Below, in pieces: positions 14,702-22,866 of a stretch of DNA of 32,603 bases. Made by a program: the position numbers and the translations under genes. Position 1 is the stretch's first letter; each line of letters begins with the position of its first letter. The notes under the pieces were generated by a model, which made no database searches, had not been told where the DNA came from, and saw nothing but the letters and a program-made list of their open reading frames with translations. Source of the DNA: Sphingobium sp. YR768 (GTDB lineage: Bacteria > Pseudomonadota > Alphaproteobacteria > Sphingomonadales > Sphingomonadaceae); assembly GCF_900111125.1 (NCBI RefSeq), contig NZ_FOGE01000040.1, positions 1 to 32,603 on the forward strand, read 5' to 3'.

Positions 14702-16306
14702 TCATTCCCGCACGGCAGCGGCTGTCGGCTCCGCTTTGATCAGCGACCGGAAGAAATCGAGTTTCAGCCTGTTCGGCCAGCGACCGATCTGCGCCGTTTT
14801 TCCCAATTCCAATAGCTGACGGCTGGATGGATCATAAGCAGGCCAGGCCATGTCCCGGGTAGACGGATTGCCAGTACGCGCGAAGGCGACGAGCGATCGC
14901 GTCATCGCTAGGCTGAATGCATGATCCGCAGCCGTCCAGTCGCGGGCATGCCGAAAGCGGTTGAAGCTGTCCAGCGTGCCGAGCCAGAGGGGAACCTCCG
15001 ACGTATGATAGGCTCCGGCCGTTGCCGGATTCATGTCGGTCAGGACAAGGCTCGGCGCGAAGGCGGGCTGGCGTGAGAATTCATATGTGAACAACGGCGC
15101 CCTGCCATGCGCCGCCTGCATCCTTGCCCAGGCGTCCATCCCAATCACCATCGTGCCGTCCCTGTCGGCAAGGCGCGCCTGCTCGCGTGCCTGCGCATCG
15201 TCGGATGCGGGATAGAGCGTAAGGAAGGCGGAGGCATGGTCGCCAAATTTCGCTGCCGCCTTTGCCCGATAATCTGCAAGATCGGACACCGGTCCCAATC
15301 CGCCAAAGGATTCATCATGGGTGAAGCCTAACAGCAGCGGCACGTCATTTTGTTCGGATCGCGCGAAAATCTGATCCAGAGGCTTCGTAAGAAGATAGCC
15401 ATCGACGATGGGACCGATTTTTGGCCCGTCGGCGGAACGGGGCGGCGCAAGGCGGTCGGCCGGCATGGCGCGGAGTTCGGCCAGAGATTTCGCACGCAGC
15501 ACCGTCTGAAGCTTCAACCCTTCCTGCTCGGCCGCTGCTTTGGGAGGTATGACGCTCGGACCTTCCAGAGCGGAGCCGCTCATCCCGACCGCGCGATGGA
15601 ACAACCCCCGCGCCAGCGGAGATGCTTGCAAGAGGCCGACAGACATGGATCCAGCCGATTGACCGGCAATCGTGACATTATCGGGATCGCCGCCGAAGCG
15701 GGCAATGTTGCGCTTGATCCATTGCAGGGCCGCGACCTGATCGAGAAGAGCATAATTGCCCGATGTGCCGTGCGGCGACTCTTTCGAAAGGTCGGGGTGC
15801 GCAAGAAAGCCCAGCGTCCCGAGCCGGTAATTGAAATTGACGAAGACGGCTCCCTCGCGGCTCACTGCCTCGCCACCGTACAAGGGCATGGACGACGAAC
15901 CGATAAAGAAAGCGCCGCCATGGATATAGACGATCACGGGCGCTTTCCTGAGCGATGCACCGGTCCATATGTTGAGATACAAACAGTCTTCGCTGGTAAT
16001 TTCTGCGCCGGAGTAGCTATTGGTCAAAATGCCACGCTGAGGCTGGACGCATTGCGGCGCGTAGCGATCCGCGTGGAAGACGCCGCTCCATTTCCGGGGC
16101 GCTTGCGGTTCACGCCAGCGCAGGTCGCGCACCGGGGGCGTCGCGTAAGGAATGCCGAGATAGGCCTGCGCGCCGGCAGGCAGGTTTACCCCCTCCACCT
16201 CGCCCGTATCGATCACGGCATGCGGTGTGGCAGGAGCCGCCTGCACGGGTAAGGACAGCGCGCCAAGACCGAATAGCCCTAGGGAAATCAGTATGAATGT
16301 CTTCAT
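14702..16306 (-). CDS. Secreted carboxylesterase, type B family
   Basis: A 534-residue esterase with a signal peptide (FILISLGLFGLGALSLPVQA, cleavage near AAPA). Family features in order: GIPYATPP-x-x-x-LRW near the N-terminus, EDCLYLNIW, the oxyanion loop YIHGGAFFIGSS, nucleophile Ser217 in GQSAGS, acid Glu332 (THDESFGG) and His434 (GAYHTSEVPLWLG). All triad members are present. It follows the TonB-dependent receptor on the same strand after an 81-bp gap containing a hairpin. In this setting it may remove acetyl, feruloyl or methyl groups from an imported saccharide in the periplasm. That substrate is inferred; type B esterases are broad. Confidence 0.87.
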   Translation of the reverse strand: MKTFILISLGLFGLGALSLPVQAAPATPHAVIDTGEVEGVNLPAGAQAYLGIPYATPPVRDLRWREPQAPRKWSGVFHADRYAPQCVQPQRGILTNSYSGAEITSEDCLYLNIWTGASLRKAPVIVYIHGGAFFIGSSSMPLYGGEAVSREGAVFVNFNYRLGTLGFLAHPDLSKESPHGTSGNYALLDQVAALQWIKRNIARFGGDPDNVTIAGQSAGSMSVGLLQASPLARGLFHRAVGMSGSALEGPSVIPPKAAAEQEGLKLQTVLRAKSLAELRAMPADRLAPPRSADGPKIGPIVDGYLLTKPLDQIFARSEQNDVPLLLGFTHDESFGGLGPVSDLADYRAKAAAKFGDHASAFLTLYPASDDAQAREQARLADRDGTMVIGMDAWARMQAAHGRAPLFTYEFSRQPAFAPSLVLTDMNPATAGAYHTSEVPLWLGTLDSFNRFRHARDWTAADHAFSLAMTRSLVAFARTGNPSTRDMAWPAYDPSSRQLLELGKTAQIGRWPNRLKLDFFRSLIKAEPTAAAVRE

Positions 16307-16349
16307 GGCGCCCTGTTCACGTAGATCATCGAGTAAAACCGGCTAGAAA

Positions 16350-16378
16350 GCGGCGGCGCCCGAAAGGGTCGCCGCCGC
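16350..16378. terminator. GC-rich hairpin between receptor and esterase genes
   Basis: GCGGCGGCGCCC (16350-16361), loop GAAA, then GGGTCGCCGCCGC (16366-16378) form a 12-bp stem with one bulged T. Downstream on the minus strand only a short CTTTCT follows. It may end or attenuate the receptor transcript, lowering esterase expression relative to the receptor. Confidence 0.55.
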
Positions 16379-16387
16379 CAAGACAGT

Positions 16388-19351
16388 TCAGAAGTTGAAG
16401 CGCACGCCTCCCTTATAGGTGCGGCCCATCAGGTCGTAATAGGCGCTGCCATTGGCGGGCAGCGGCGGGTCCTTGTCGAAGACATTATCGACGTTGAAAT
16501 AGACGGTGAATTGCTTGTTGGACCCAAAAGCGTAGCGGAGCCCAAGATCGAGATACGCGACTGCTGGGATATTGTTGTCAGTGATGCTGGTCGTGAGCAC
16601 CGGATTATATCCGTCCTGATCGGGACCGAAAAGGCCGTTATTCTGATACGACGCCGAAACCCATCGTGCGTTGGCGTTCAATCCGAAACCACCCAGCTCA
16701 TAATCCAGCGTGAAGTTGACCAGCCATTTCGGCAATCCCGCCGGCCCATTGAATTGCGCACCCGTCTGACCGGCACGGTCGATGCCGTTCGGGAAGAGGG
16801 TCGATACGTCAACGGACGATTTGAACGTCAGGACATGCGTGGCCAACATATTCGCGGTCAGCTTTCCAGCCAGACCGATATCCTCCAGCGGTTGGGAATA
16901 GGTGGCCTGAAAATCGAAACCCTTCGTCCTGAACTGGGCAACATTTGCGGTGATGCCCCGTGCGCCGATCAATTCTCCCGACACCGGATCGTTATTCGCG
17001 AAATTCAGGAGCGAACACCAGTCATTGCCCGTATATGTGCCAGCCAGAAAGCAGTTGTTCACGACATTTTGCGGACTGGACGAGGTGATCGCGTCCTTGA
17101 TGCCAATATTATAATAGTCAGCCGACAGGCGCAGGGCGCGTGCGAAGCCGGGTTGCCAACTGACGCCGATGGTCTGAGTGATCGATTTTTCCGGCGTCAG
17201 GTCGCGATTGCCGCCCACGACGAAACCGGCGCTGTTGCTGGGACGTGGAAGACCCGGGCGCGGATCGGCAGGCAAAGGCAGCGACTGCGTTTGCGGCGTG
17301 AACAACTCGATCAGGTTTGGGGCCCGGATGTCGCGCGACCGGGTGGTGCGGAACATCAGCCCCTCCACGACTTCCCATGTCAGTCCGGCCTTCCAGGTAA
17401 CAACGCGCCCCGACGTGCTGTAGTCCGTGATGCGCGCTGCCCCATTAAACTCGATCTTGCGAGCAATGGCCATGTCCTGCGCAAGCGGAACGATAGTCTC
17501 TACATAGGCTTCCTTGACGTTCTGGCTAACCTTGGGAAGGGTGATGCCGGTGCCGGTCGACCATGCATTTACCTGCGACAGAGCGTCCGTCGACAATTGC
17601 ACGGATTCCCTGCGATATTCCGCGCCCAACCCGATCGACACAGGACCCGCCCAGGTCGAGAAGGGTTCGCCCTGAATATTCGCGGAAAAATCGTTCAGTT
17701 CGGTCTTGCCGCGCCCTCTGGCAGTGCCCAGAATATAGGATCGCGCGACATCCGATACGTCAGGCGAACCAAGAATATTGATCGGCGCGCATCCGGCGGC
17801 ACGCGCAGAAGCATTGCGGCACACGATCTGGCCGTTCAGGTTCACGGCATCGATCGCGTTACGAAAATTGGCGGTGTTAAAGGTGTTTGCGATCGAGACG
17901 CTCGAAATATTCTGGCCATAGAGGTAGGATGCATCCCACTTCCACGATCCCCCCAGATCGCCCTTCAGCCCGGCCTGGACGCGGAATAGTTCATTCTCGA
18001 TGATGCGGCGGCTAGGTCCGAAGTCCTGCCCCGAATAACCAAGAGAAATCCCGCCCGCTGGCACCAATGCCAATTGCGCCGGAGTGAGCGCTTGCGCCAG
18101 ATAAACATTGTCTCTCGCGATATTGAGGGCAGGCCCGGCGCCTGCGCCGTCACGCCGAATGATGATCGCGCCCTCGGTCCGCACGTTCGAATACATCGGC
18201 ACGACGAAGAAGTTCAGGCTGTCGTTCACATCGAATGACAGCTTGGCCATCGCATTGAACCGTGATTGTTCGGGGCGAAGCTGCTGCGGATTGAGATTGT
18301 TGATGCCTGCGGCGATATTGGCGGCCAGTGCCGTCGGACTGAAGAAATCGAGACTGGCTGTAAGGTTGCTGAGGCCACGATTGAATGTCGTCGTGGTCAC
18401 AGCGCCAGCATTGTTGCGAACAAAAGCGAGACCTTGCAGCGGACCTGCCGTCAGGATCAGGCCGCCACTGCTGGCCGTGCCATAATAGTTGCCGTTCGGG
18501 CCCAACACATTGTTGGGGGTGCCGGCGGGACGGTTGGCGAGGGTCGCCGTGTTCCACGCCTCACGCCCCCAGCCGCGCTTGGTGTTATAGATCGACGTGC
18601 CGCCATCGTCATTATATTCGAAGCCCACGACCAGATGGCCGCGTCCATCGGCAAAACTGGCGCCACCGGCGAGGGTCGCGAATTTGCTTTTGGCGTCATG
18701 ATAACGCGTCTGGCTATATTGAGCCGATCCCTTGATCCCAACAAATCGATCGTCGATCTGGAAATTGACGACGCCGGCGATCGCGTCTGAACCATAAGCC
18801 GCCGACGCCCCCCCCGTCACGACATCGCTGTTTTTGATCAGTACCGTCGGAATGACATTAAGGTCGGTCGACCCAGCAGATGTGGTGAGCCCCGGTACGA
18901 TCGTTTGCGGCAGACGCGCACGATCCAGAAGTACGAGAGTGCGCGTCGATCCCAGACCACGTAAATCGGCCAAAAATGCGCCCGAATTGCCCAGGCCACC
19001 GGCATTGGGGGACACCGCTGCGCGGAAAGCCGGCACCCTGTTGAGTGCATCGCCAATATTGGTGATGGCGCGCGCCTCTAAAAACTCCTGACCAACGACC
19101 GTAGTGGGCGTCGGCGCGGTATAGCCGCTGCGGGCGATGCGGGAAGCGGTTACGATAATATCCTGCCCACTAGCTTCAGCCGCCTGAGGCGTCTCCTGCG
19201 GCGCAGGCGCTACGGCCGCCTCGCCACCCTGCGCCGTTGCTGCTCCAGGTACGAGACAGGCGCTGGCGCCTGCGAGGAAAACAGCTTTGGCCGACAAGAT
19301 AGCACCGGTGTAAGGCTGTCCGAAATATTTTAGGCGTTCGCCGCAGCGCAT
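16388..19351 (-). CDS. TonB-dependent outer-membrane receptor
   Basis: A 987-residue receptor for active uptake across the outer membrane. The signal region ends near AATAQ (about residue 41). An Ala/Pro/Glu-rich linker precedes the TonB-box-like DIIVTASRI (about 64-72). The plug follows with VVGQEFLEARAITNIGDALN, the SRTLVLLDRARLP-type segment (here GLGSTRTLVLLDR) and VVTGGASAAYGSDAIAGVVN. The barrel ends with YFNVDNVFDKDPPLP and a terminal Phe (GGVRFNF), the usual outer-membrane sorting signal. GAGGGG lies eight bases upstream of the ATG. Neighbouring esterase, GH2 and transporter genes suggest an oligosaccharide or glycuronide ligand. No SusD partner is present, as is normal in sphingomonads. 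Confidence 0.93.
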   Translation of the reverse strand: MRCGERLKYFGQPYTGAILSAKAVFLAGASACLVPGAATAQGGEAAVAPAPQETPQAAEASGQDIIVTASRIARSGYTAPTPTTVVGQEFLEARAITNIGDALNRVPAFRAAVSPNAGGLGNSGAFLADLRGLGSTRTLVLLDRARLPQTIVPGLTTSAGSTDLNVIPTVLIKNSDVVTGGASAAYGSDAIAGVVNFQIDDRFVGIKGSAQYSQTRYHDAKSKFATLAGGASFADGRGHLVVGFEYNDDGGTSIYNTKRGWGREAWNTATLANRPAGTPNNVLGPNGNYYGTASSGGLILTAGPLQGLAFVRNNAGAVTTTTFNRGLSNLTASLDFFSPTALAANIAAGINNLNPQQLRPEQSRFNAMAKLSFDVNDSLNFFVVPMYSNVRTEGAIIIRRDGAGAGPALNIARDNVYLAQALTPAQLALVPAGGISLGYSGQDFGPSRRIIENELFRVQAGLKGDLGGSWKWDASYLYGQNISSVSIANTFNTANFRNAIDAVNLNGQIVCRNASARAAGCAPINILGSPDVSDVARSYILGTARGRGKTELNDFSANIQGEPFSTWAGPVSIGLGAEYRRESVQLSTDALSQVNAWSTGTGITLPKVSQNVKEAYVETIVPLAQDMAIARKIEFNGAARITDYSTSGRVVTWKAGLTWEVVEGLMFRTTRSRDIRAPNLIELFTPQTQSLPLPADPRPGLPRPSNSAGFVVGGNRDLTPEKSITQTIGVSWQPGFARALRLSADYYNIGIKDAITSSSPQNVVNNCFLAGTYTGNDWCSLLNFANNDPVSGELIGARGITANVAQFRTKGFDFQATYSQPLEDIGLAGKLTANMLATHVLTFKSSVDVSTLFPNGIDRAGQTGAQFNGPAGLPKWLVNFTLDYELGGFGLNANARWVSASYQNNGLFGPDQDGYNPVLTTSITDNNIPAVAYLDLGLRYAFGSNKQFTVYFNVDNVFDKDPPLPANGSAYYDLMGRTYKGGVRFNF

Positions 19352-19666
19352 GTCGATCCCCTCAATCTAGCCGTTCATGGACGGATTTGGTATGTCCAAT
19401 TTCCTATTGAGAGGTAGACCATTAAACCAGTGAATTTTATGACTTCAATACCATCTATGGAATTAATGATTCAGTCGGCACGGGTGCATAGGCTTATTTC
19501 AATGATCACTAGGCGTCTCGATGTCCTTTCTCTGGGATCATTGGGACAAAGCTACCTATGGTGTGGCGCGGAATGACATGGCTGTCTCGAACGGAATATG
19601 TCTAGCCGCCACATATTTCCCGCTGATCATTGCTTGACCAATTCTGACCTGTTGTCAGCACGCCTT
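19352..19666. promoter_or_regulatory. Receptor promoter region with candidate operators
   Basis: This 315-bp gap lies between the receptor start and the LysR gene's 3' end. The receptor-proximal part is AT-rich and holds TGGTATGTCCA (19388-19398), one base different from the site before the GH2 gene, and TAGACCATT (19415-19423), like the half-sites near uxaC and GH2. A further CCATCTATGG palindrome is at 19452-19461. From about 19500 to 19666 I see no gene or clear structure. Confidence 0.5.
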
Positions 19667-20569
19667 CTAGTCGGCGCTTTGCGCGGCATCGACAAGTTGA
19701 TGGCGAAGCCAGGACAGCCCGGGGTCCGCTCCGCGCGCTTCATGATATTGCATCATCTCGCACATCACAGGTAATGCCATGGGCGGCTGCATGATGCGCA
19801 ATGGGAGAGCCTTTGCCATGACCGTCGCCAACCGCTCGTGCATCAGTGCGAGTCTGGTAGTTCCCGGCAGAAGCCACGCTACCTGGTTAAAAGCGGCGCA
19901 GACGATTTCGATCCGCCGGCGATCGCCATGATCACGAAGATGATTGTCGATGAAGGTTCCGTCGCGGGATACGCTAACCGCGACATGCCCGGCCTGATGA
20001 TAGACATCCTCAGTCAGGCCTTTCTGCAATAACGGATTGCCGGACCAGCCGACGACGACATAGCGTTCCTCGAACAGGGTCACGCGCGGATGCGGCCCAC
20101 CTAGGAAGCGGTCGGGCGAAATGATGAGGTCGATGTCGCCATCTTCCAGCCGCGCCTGAATGTCATTACGCGGCAAGGTGATTTCCAGCCGGATGTGCGG
20201 CGCAATCCGTTGCAGATGCTGGACGAGAGGGCCGATCAGAACGGTCGTCACATAATCCGACGCGACGATTCGGAAACTCCGCTGACTCTCGGCCGGGTTG
20301 AAGGTCAGGCCCCGCGCGATGAGCGCCCGCAGGTCACCGACCATCGCGGCAATCTCCGGCGCGAGCGACAGAGCGGCGGCGGTCGGAATCATCTTCTTGC
20401 CATGCTGTACCAAAATATCATCGGCGAACGCATCACGCAGGCGGCGCAAAGCAGCGCTCATGGCCGATTGGGTCAGGTTGAGCCGCTTGGCCGCACGCGT
20501 GACGTTGCGCTCCTCGACCAATACGTCGAACGCGACCAGCAGATTGAGGTCGAAGCGATCCAATCTCAT
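19667..20569 (-). CDS. LysR-family regulator, NodD/NahR-like
   Basis: A 300-residue LysR-type transcription factor. The N-terminal winged HTH is FDLNLLVAFDVLVEERNVTR, then AAKRLNLTQSAMSAALRRLR (about residues 6-45). The effector domain has features of the NodD/NahR branch: TFNPAESQRSFRI, D-x-D-L-I-I-S-P, HPRVTLFEERYVVVGW, QAGHVAVSV, RRIEIVCAAF and a terminal LSWLRHQLVDAA. Members of that branch sense flavonoids (NodD, FdeR) or small aromatics (NahR, salicylate). It is divergent from the ring-cleavage operon at 20830 and is its likely activator. The effector cannot be told from the sequence. Family and branch are firm; inducer class is inference. Confidence 0.9.
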   Translation of the reverse strand: MRLDRFDLNLLVAFDVLVEERNVTRAAKRLNLTQSAMSAALRRLRDAFADDILVQHGKKMIPTAAALSLAPEIAAMVGDLRALIARGLTFNPAESQRSFRIVASDYVTTVLIGPLVQHLQRIAPHIRLEITLPRNDIQARLEDGDIDLIISPDRFLGGPHPRVTLFEERYVVVGWSGNPLLQKGLTEDVYHQAGHVAVSVSRDGTFIDNHLRDHGDRRRIEIVCAAFNQVAWLLPGTTRLALMHERLATVMAKALPLRIMQPPMALPVMCEMMQYHEARGADPGLSWLRHQLVDAAQSAD

Positions 20570-20829
20570 ATATAATCAATCCTATCAATGCATTTTCACA
20601 TATTTGATCCATTTTACTGCTTCCCCATAGCATGTCACTCCCCATGCATTCGCCAGAGAATGGATGGGAGAAGGAAGCCGTGAACAGAAGATTGTGGCCC
20701 GTAACGATGCCGGTCCTGCAACGCGCGTCATCCCCTTACTGATTATTTCAGGAACGCGTCTGTCGCGACCACGGGTCGCGACCGGTTCAGTCCAATGCCT
20801 CTCTTCATACTTCGGAAAGCAGCCTCTCT
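20570..20829. promoter_or_regulatory. LysR / ring-cleavage operon intergenic region
   Basis: A 260-bp divergent region. Near the LysR start lies ATCAA-N15-TTGAT (20584-20608), an inverted repeat of a size suitable for a LysR dimer. Close to the operon start lies TCGCGACC-ACG-GGTCGCGA (20763-20781), a perfect 8-bp inverted repeat. The unusually long gap before the operon start suggests a leader. Small frames in this gap lack convincing translation signals. Confidence 0.45.
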
Positions 20830-21945
20830 ATGGACAAGGCCAATATATTGATCGTCGGTGGCGGAATAGGCGGCTTGTCCGCCGCCATCGCCTTGTTGCG
20901 TGCAGGGCATGTCGTGACGGTGATCGAGCGCGATCCCCAATGGTCGGTCTATGGCGTCGGCATCATCCAGCAGTCGAACGTGGTCCGTGCGATGGACCAA
21001 CTTGGCGTACTAGACACTTTCCTCGATGCCGCCTGTGGCTTCGACGCCGTTGAAATCTACATTCCCAGCGGCGACCGGGTCGCACGCATCCCTTCCCCCA
21101 CCCTTGTTCCGGGCAAGCCCGCCAATGTCGGCATCGGCCGCCGCGCCTTGCAAAAGGTTCTAGGCGACAGTGCAAAGGCGCTCGGTGCGGAAATCCGTCT
21201 GGGCGTCACCGTTGCAACATTGAACGATGATGGCGATGGCGTTACCGTCGCCTTCTCCGACGGGGGCGCAGGCCGCTATGCCATAGTTGTTGGCGCGGAC
21301 GGCGCCTATTCCCAGATTCGCGACATGATCCTGCCCGAAGCTGGAAAGCCGGAATTTACCGGGCAAGGAGTCTGGCGCTACAACTTCCCGCGACCGGAAG
21401 GGCTGGACGCCCTGCATGTCTATAATGGTCCGATCGGTGTCGGTCTGGTCCCCATGAGCGCGGAACAGATTTACCTGTTCGCCACCAGCCCGGAGCCGGG
21501 CAACCCCTTCTACTCTACAGAAGAACTGGCCGCAGCGATGCGGTCCAAGCTTACCAACGCCGCGCCGCAAATTCAGGCTCTGGCCGCGCAGATCACTGAT
21601 AACGACGCGGTCGTCTATCGCCCGCTCGAAGCGATTTTCGTGGAAGGGCCATGGTCGAGGGGCCGCGTGGTGCTGCTGGGCGACGCCATCCATGCGACCA
21701 CGCCGCATCTGGGGCAAGGCGCTGGCATGGCGATCGAAGACGCCATCGTCCTCGCCGAAGAACTGGGCAAGGCGGACGATCCCGAAACCGCCTTCGCCGC
21801 CTATCGCGAGCGCCGTTACGAGCGCTGCCGCTTCATCGTCGAGAAGTCGCTGGCCATCTGCCACGGCCAGATCGGCAAGGGCCCGGCGATCGACAATCAC
21901 AAGGCCACCGCAGACATGTTTGCGATGGTCTCCCAACCGATTTGA
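20830..21945 (+). CDS. FAD-dependent aromatic monooxygenase (class A)
   Basis: A 371-residue flavoprotein monooxygenase of the p-hydroxybenzoate-hydroxylase fold. The N-terminal dinucleotide motif is ILIVGGGIGGLSAAIALLRAG (G-x-G-x-x-G at about residues 10-15), with the strand-end Glu in VIERD. The middle VVGADGAYSQIRD is the D-G motif, and GRVVLLGDAIHATTPHLGQG (Gly284-Asp285) is the second FAD motif. NAD(P)H and O2 would be used to hydroxylate a phenolic ring, making the catechol substrate for the next enzyme. It is the first gene of the operon; the extradiol dioxygenase follows after 11 bases. The aromatic substrate is unknown. Confidence 0.9.
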   Translation: MDKANILIVGGGIGGLSAAIALLRAGHVVTVIERDPQWSVYGVGIIQQSNVVRAMDQLGVLDTFLDAACGFDAVEIYIPSGDRVARIPSPTLVPGKPANVGIGRRALQKVLGDSAKALGAEIRLGVTVATLNDDGDGVTVAFSDGGAGRYAIVVGADGAYSQIRDMILPEAGKPEFTGQGVWRYNFPRPEGLDALHVYNGPIGVGLVPMSAEQIYLFATSPEPGNPFYSTEELAAAMRSKLTNAAPQIQALAAQITDNDAVVYRPLEAIFVEGPWSRGRVVLLGDAIHATTPHLGQGAGMAIEDAIVLAEELGKADDPETAFAAYRERRYERCRFIVEKSLAICHGQIGKGPAIDNHKATADMFAMVSQPI

Positions 21946-21956
21946 AAGAGGCCGCT

Positions 21957-22862
21957 ATGATGAGCCGAGTGACGGAAATACGCTATGTGGGCTATGCCGT
22001 GTCCGATCTTGCCGCAGAACAGACGTTCTACGCTGACCAGTGGAAACTGGTGGAGGCAGGAGAGAAGGACGGAATGGCCTATTTCGCGGCCGATGGCGAC
22101 GAAGAAAGCTATGTCGTGCGGTTGCGGCAGGCGGAAGAACAGCGGATCGACGTGATCGCGCTAGCGGCGGACAGCCGCGCCGACGTCGATGCACTGCATG
22201 ACAAGGTCGCCGCGTCGGGCTGCCGGATCATCTTTGCGCCGAAGGACCTCGACACGCTGGGCGACGGCTATGGCTTCCGCTTCTTCTCGCCCGATGGCAT
22301 GCCGTTCGAGATTTCGAGCGATGTGGCGCGGCGCGATGCGCGACAACTCGCGCGCTGGGACGGCGTGCCGCAAAAGATCAGCCACATCGTGCTGCATTCA
22401 CCCGATCATAAGGCGATGGTCGAATGGTTCTGCGACATGCTGGGCTTCAAGGTTTCGGACTGGCTCGGCGATTTCATGTGCTTCCTGCGCTGTAATGCGG
22501 CGCATCATCGCATCGCCATCCTGCCCGGACCACCCTGCCTCAACCATGTCGCCTATGACATGCTGAGCGTCGATGACATGATGGTCGGCATCAACCGCCT
22601 CAAGCAGAAAGGCACCGACATCCGCTGGGGGCCGGGCCGCCACACGGCGGGCAACAACACCTTCAGCTACTTCACCACACCCGCAGGGTTCGCGGTAGAA
22701 TATACGTCGGAACTGGAGGATGTGGATTTCGACGCTCATGAGGCCAAAGTCCATGTGCCCGGCCCCAAAGTGATGGACCAGTGGGGCATTGGGGTCGGCG
22801 GACCGCAGACCATGCCGCATCCGCAGGCCGACAAGGGCCTGTTTCAGGCGGTGGAGGTATAA
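21957..22862 (+). CDS. Type I extradiol ring-cleavage dioxygenase (VOC family)
   Basis: A 301-residue two-domain vicinal-oxygen-chelate protein, the size of BphC-like catechol 2,3-dioxygenases. The N-terminal domain (TEIRYVGYAVSDLAAEQTFY) is structural. The C-terminal domain carries the iron ligands His143 (ISHIVLHS), His197 (LNHVAYDM) and Glu248 (FAVEYTSE), with spacing close to BphC (146-210-260). It should open a catechol ring next to the hydroxyls. ATG at 21957 is chosen because AGAGG sits six bases upstream and the domain starts there; the long upstream frame overlaps the monooxygenase and is not coding. The next gene starts four bases after its stop. Confidence 0.92.
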   Translation: MMSRVTEIRYVGYAVSDLAAEQTFYADQWKLVEAGEKDGMAYFAADGDEESYVVRLRQAEEQRIDVIALAADSRADVDALHDKVAASGCRIIFAPKDLDTLGDGYGFRFFSPDGMPFEISSDVARRDARQLARWDGVPQKISHIVLHSPDHKAMVEWFCDMLGFKVSDWLGDFMCFLRCNAAHHRIAILPGPPCLNHVAYDMLSVDDMMVGINRLKQKGTDIRWGPGRHTAGNNTFSYFTTPAGFAVEYTSELEDVDFDAHEAKVHVPGPKVMDQWGIGVGGPQTMPHPQADKGLFQAVEV

Positions 22863-22866
22863 CGCG

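Noticed and set aside
16511..17989. Plus-strand open frame of 492 codons
   Set aside because: Antisense to the TonB-dependent receptor barrel; no family likeness.
20664..21053. Small plus-strand frame in the operon leader
   Set aside because: It overlaps the monooxygenase start out of frame and has Arg-rich, domain-free sequence; not supported as a leader peptide.
21651..21956. N-terminal extension of the extradiol dioxygenase frame
   Set aside because: It overlaps the monooxygenase in another frame, and a good ribosome site and domain start support ATG at 21957.
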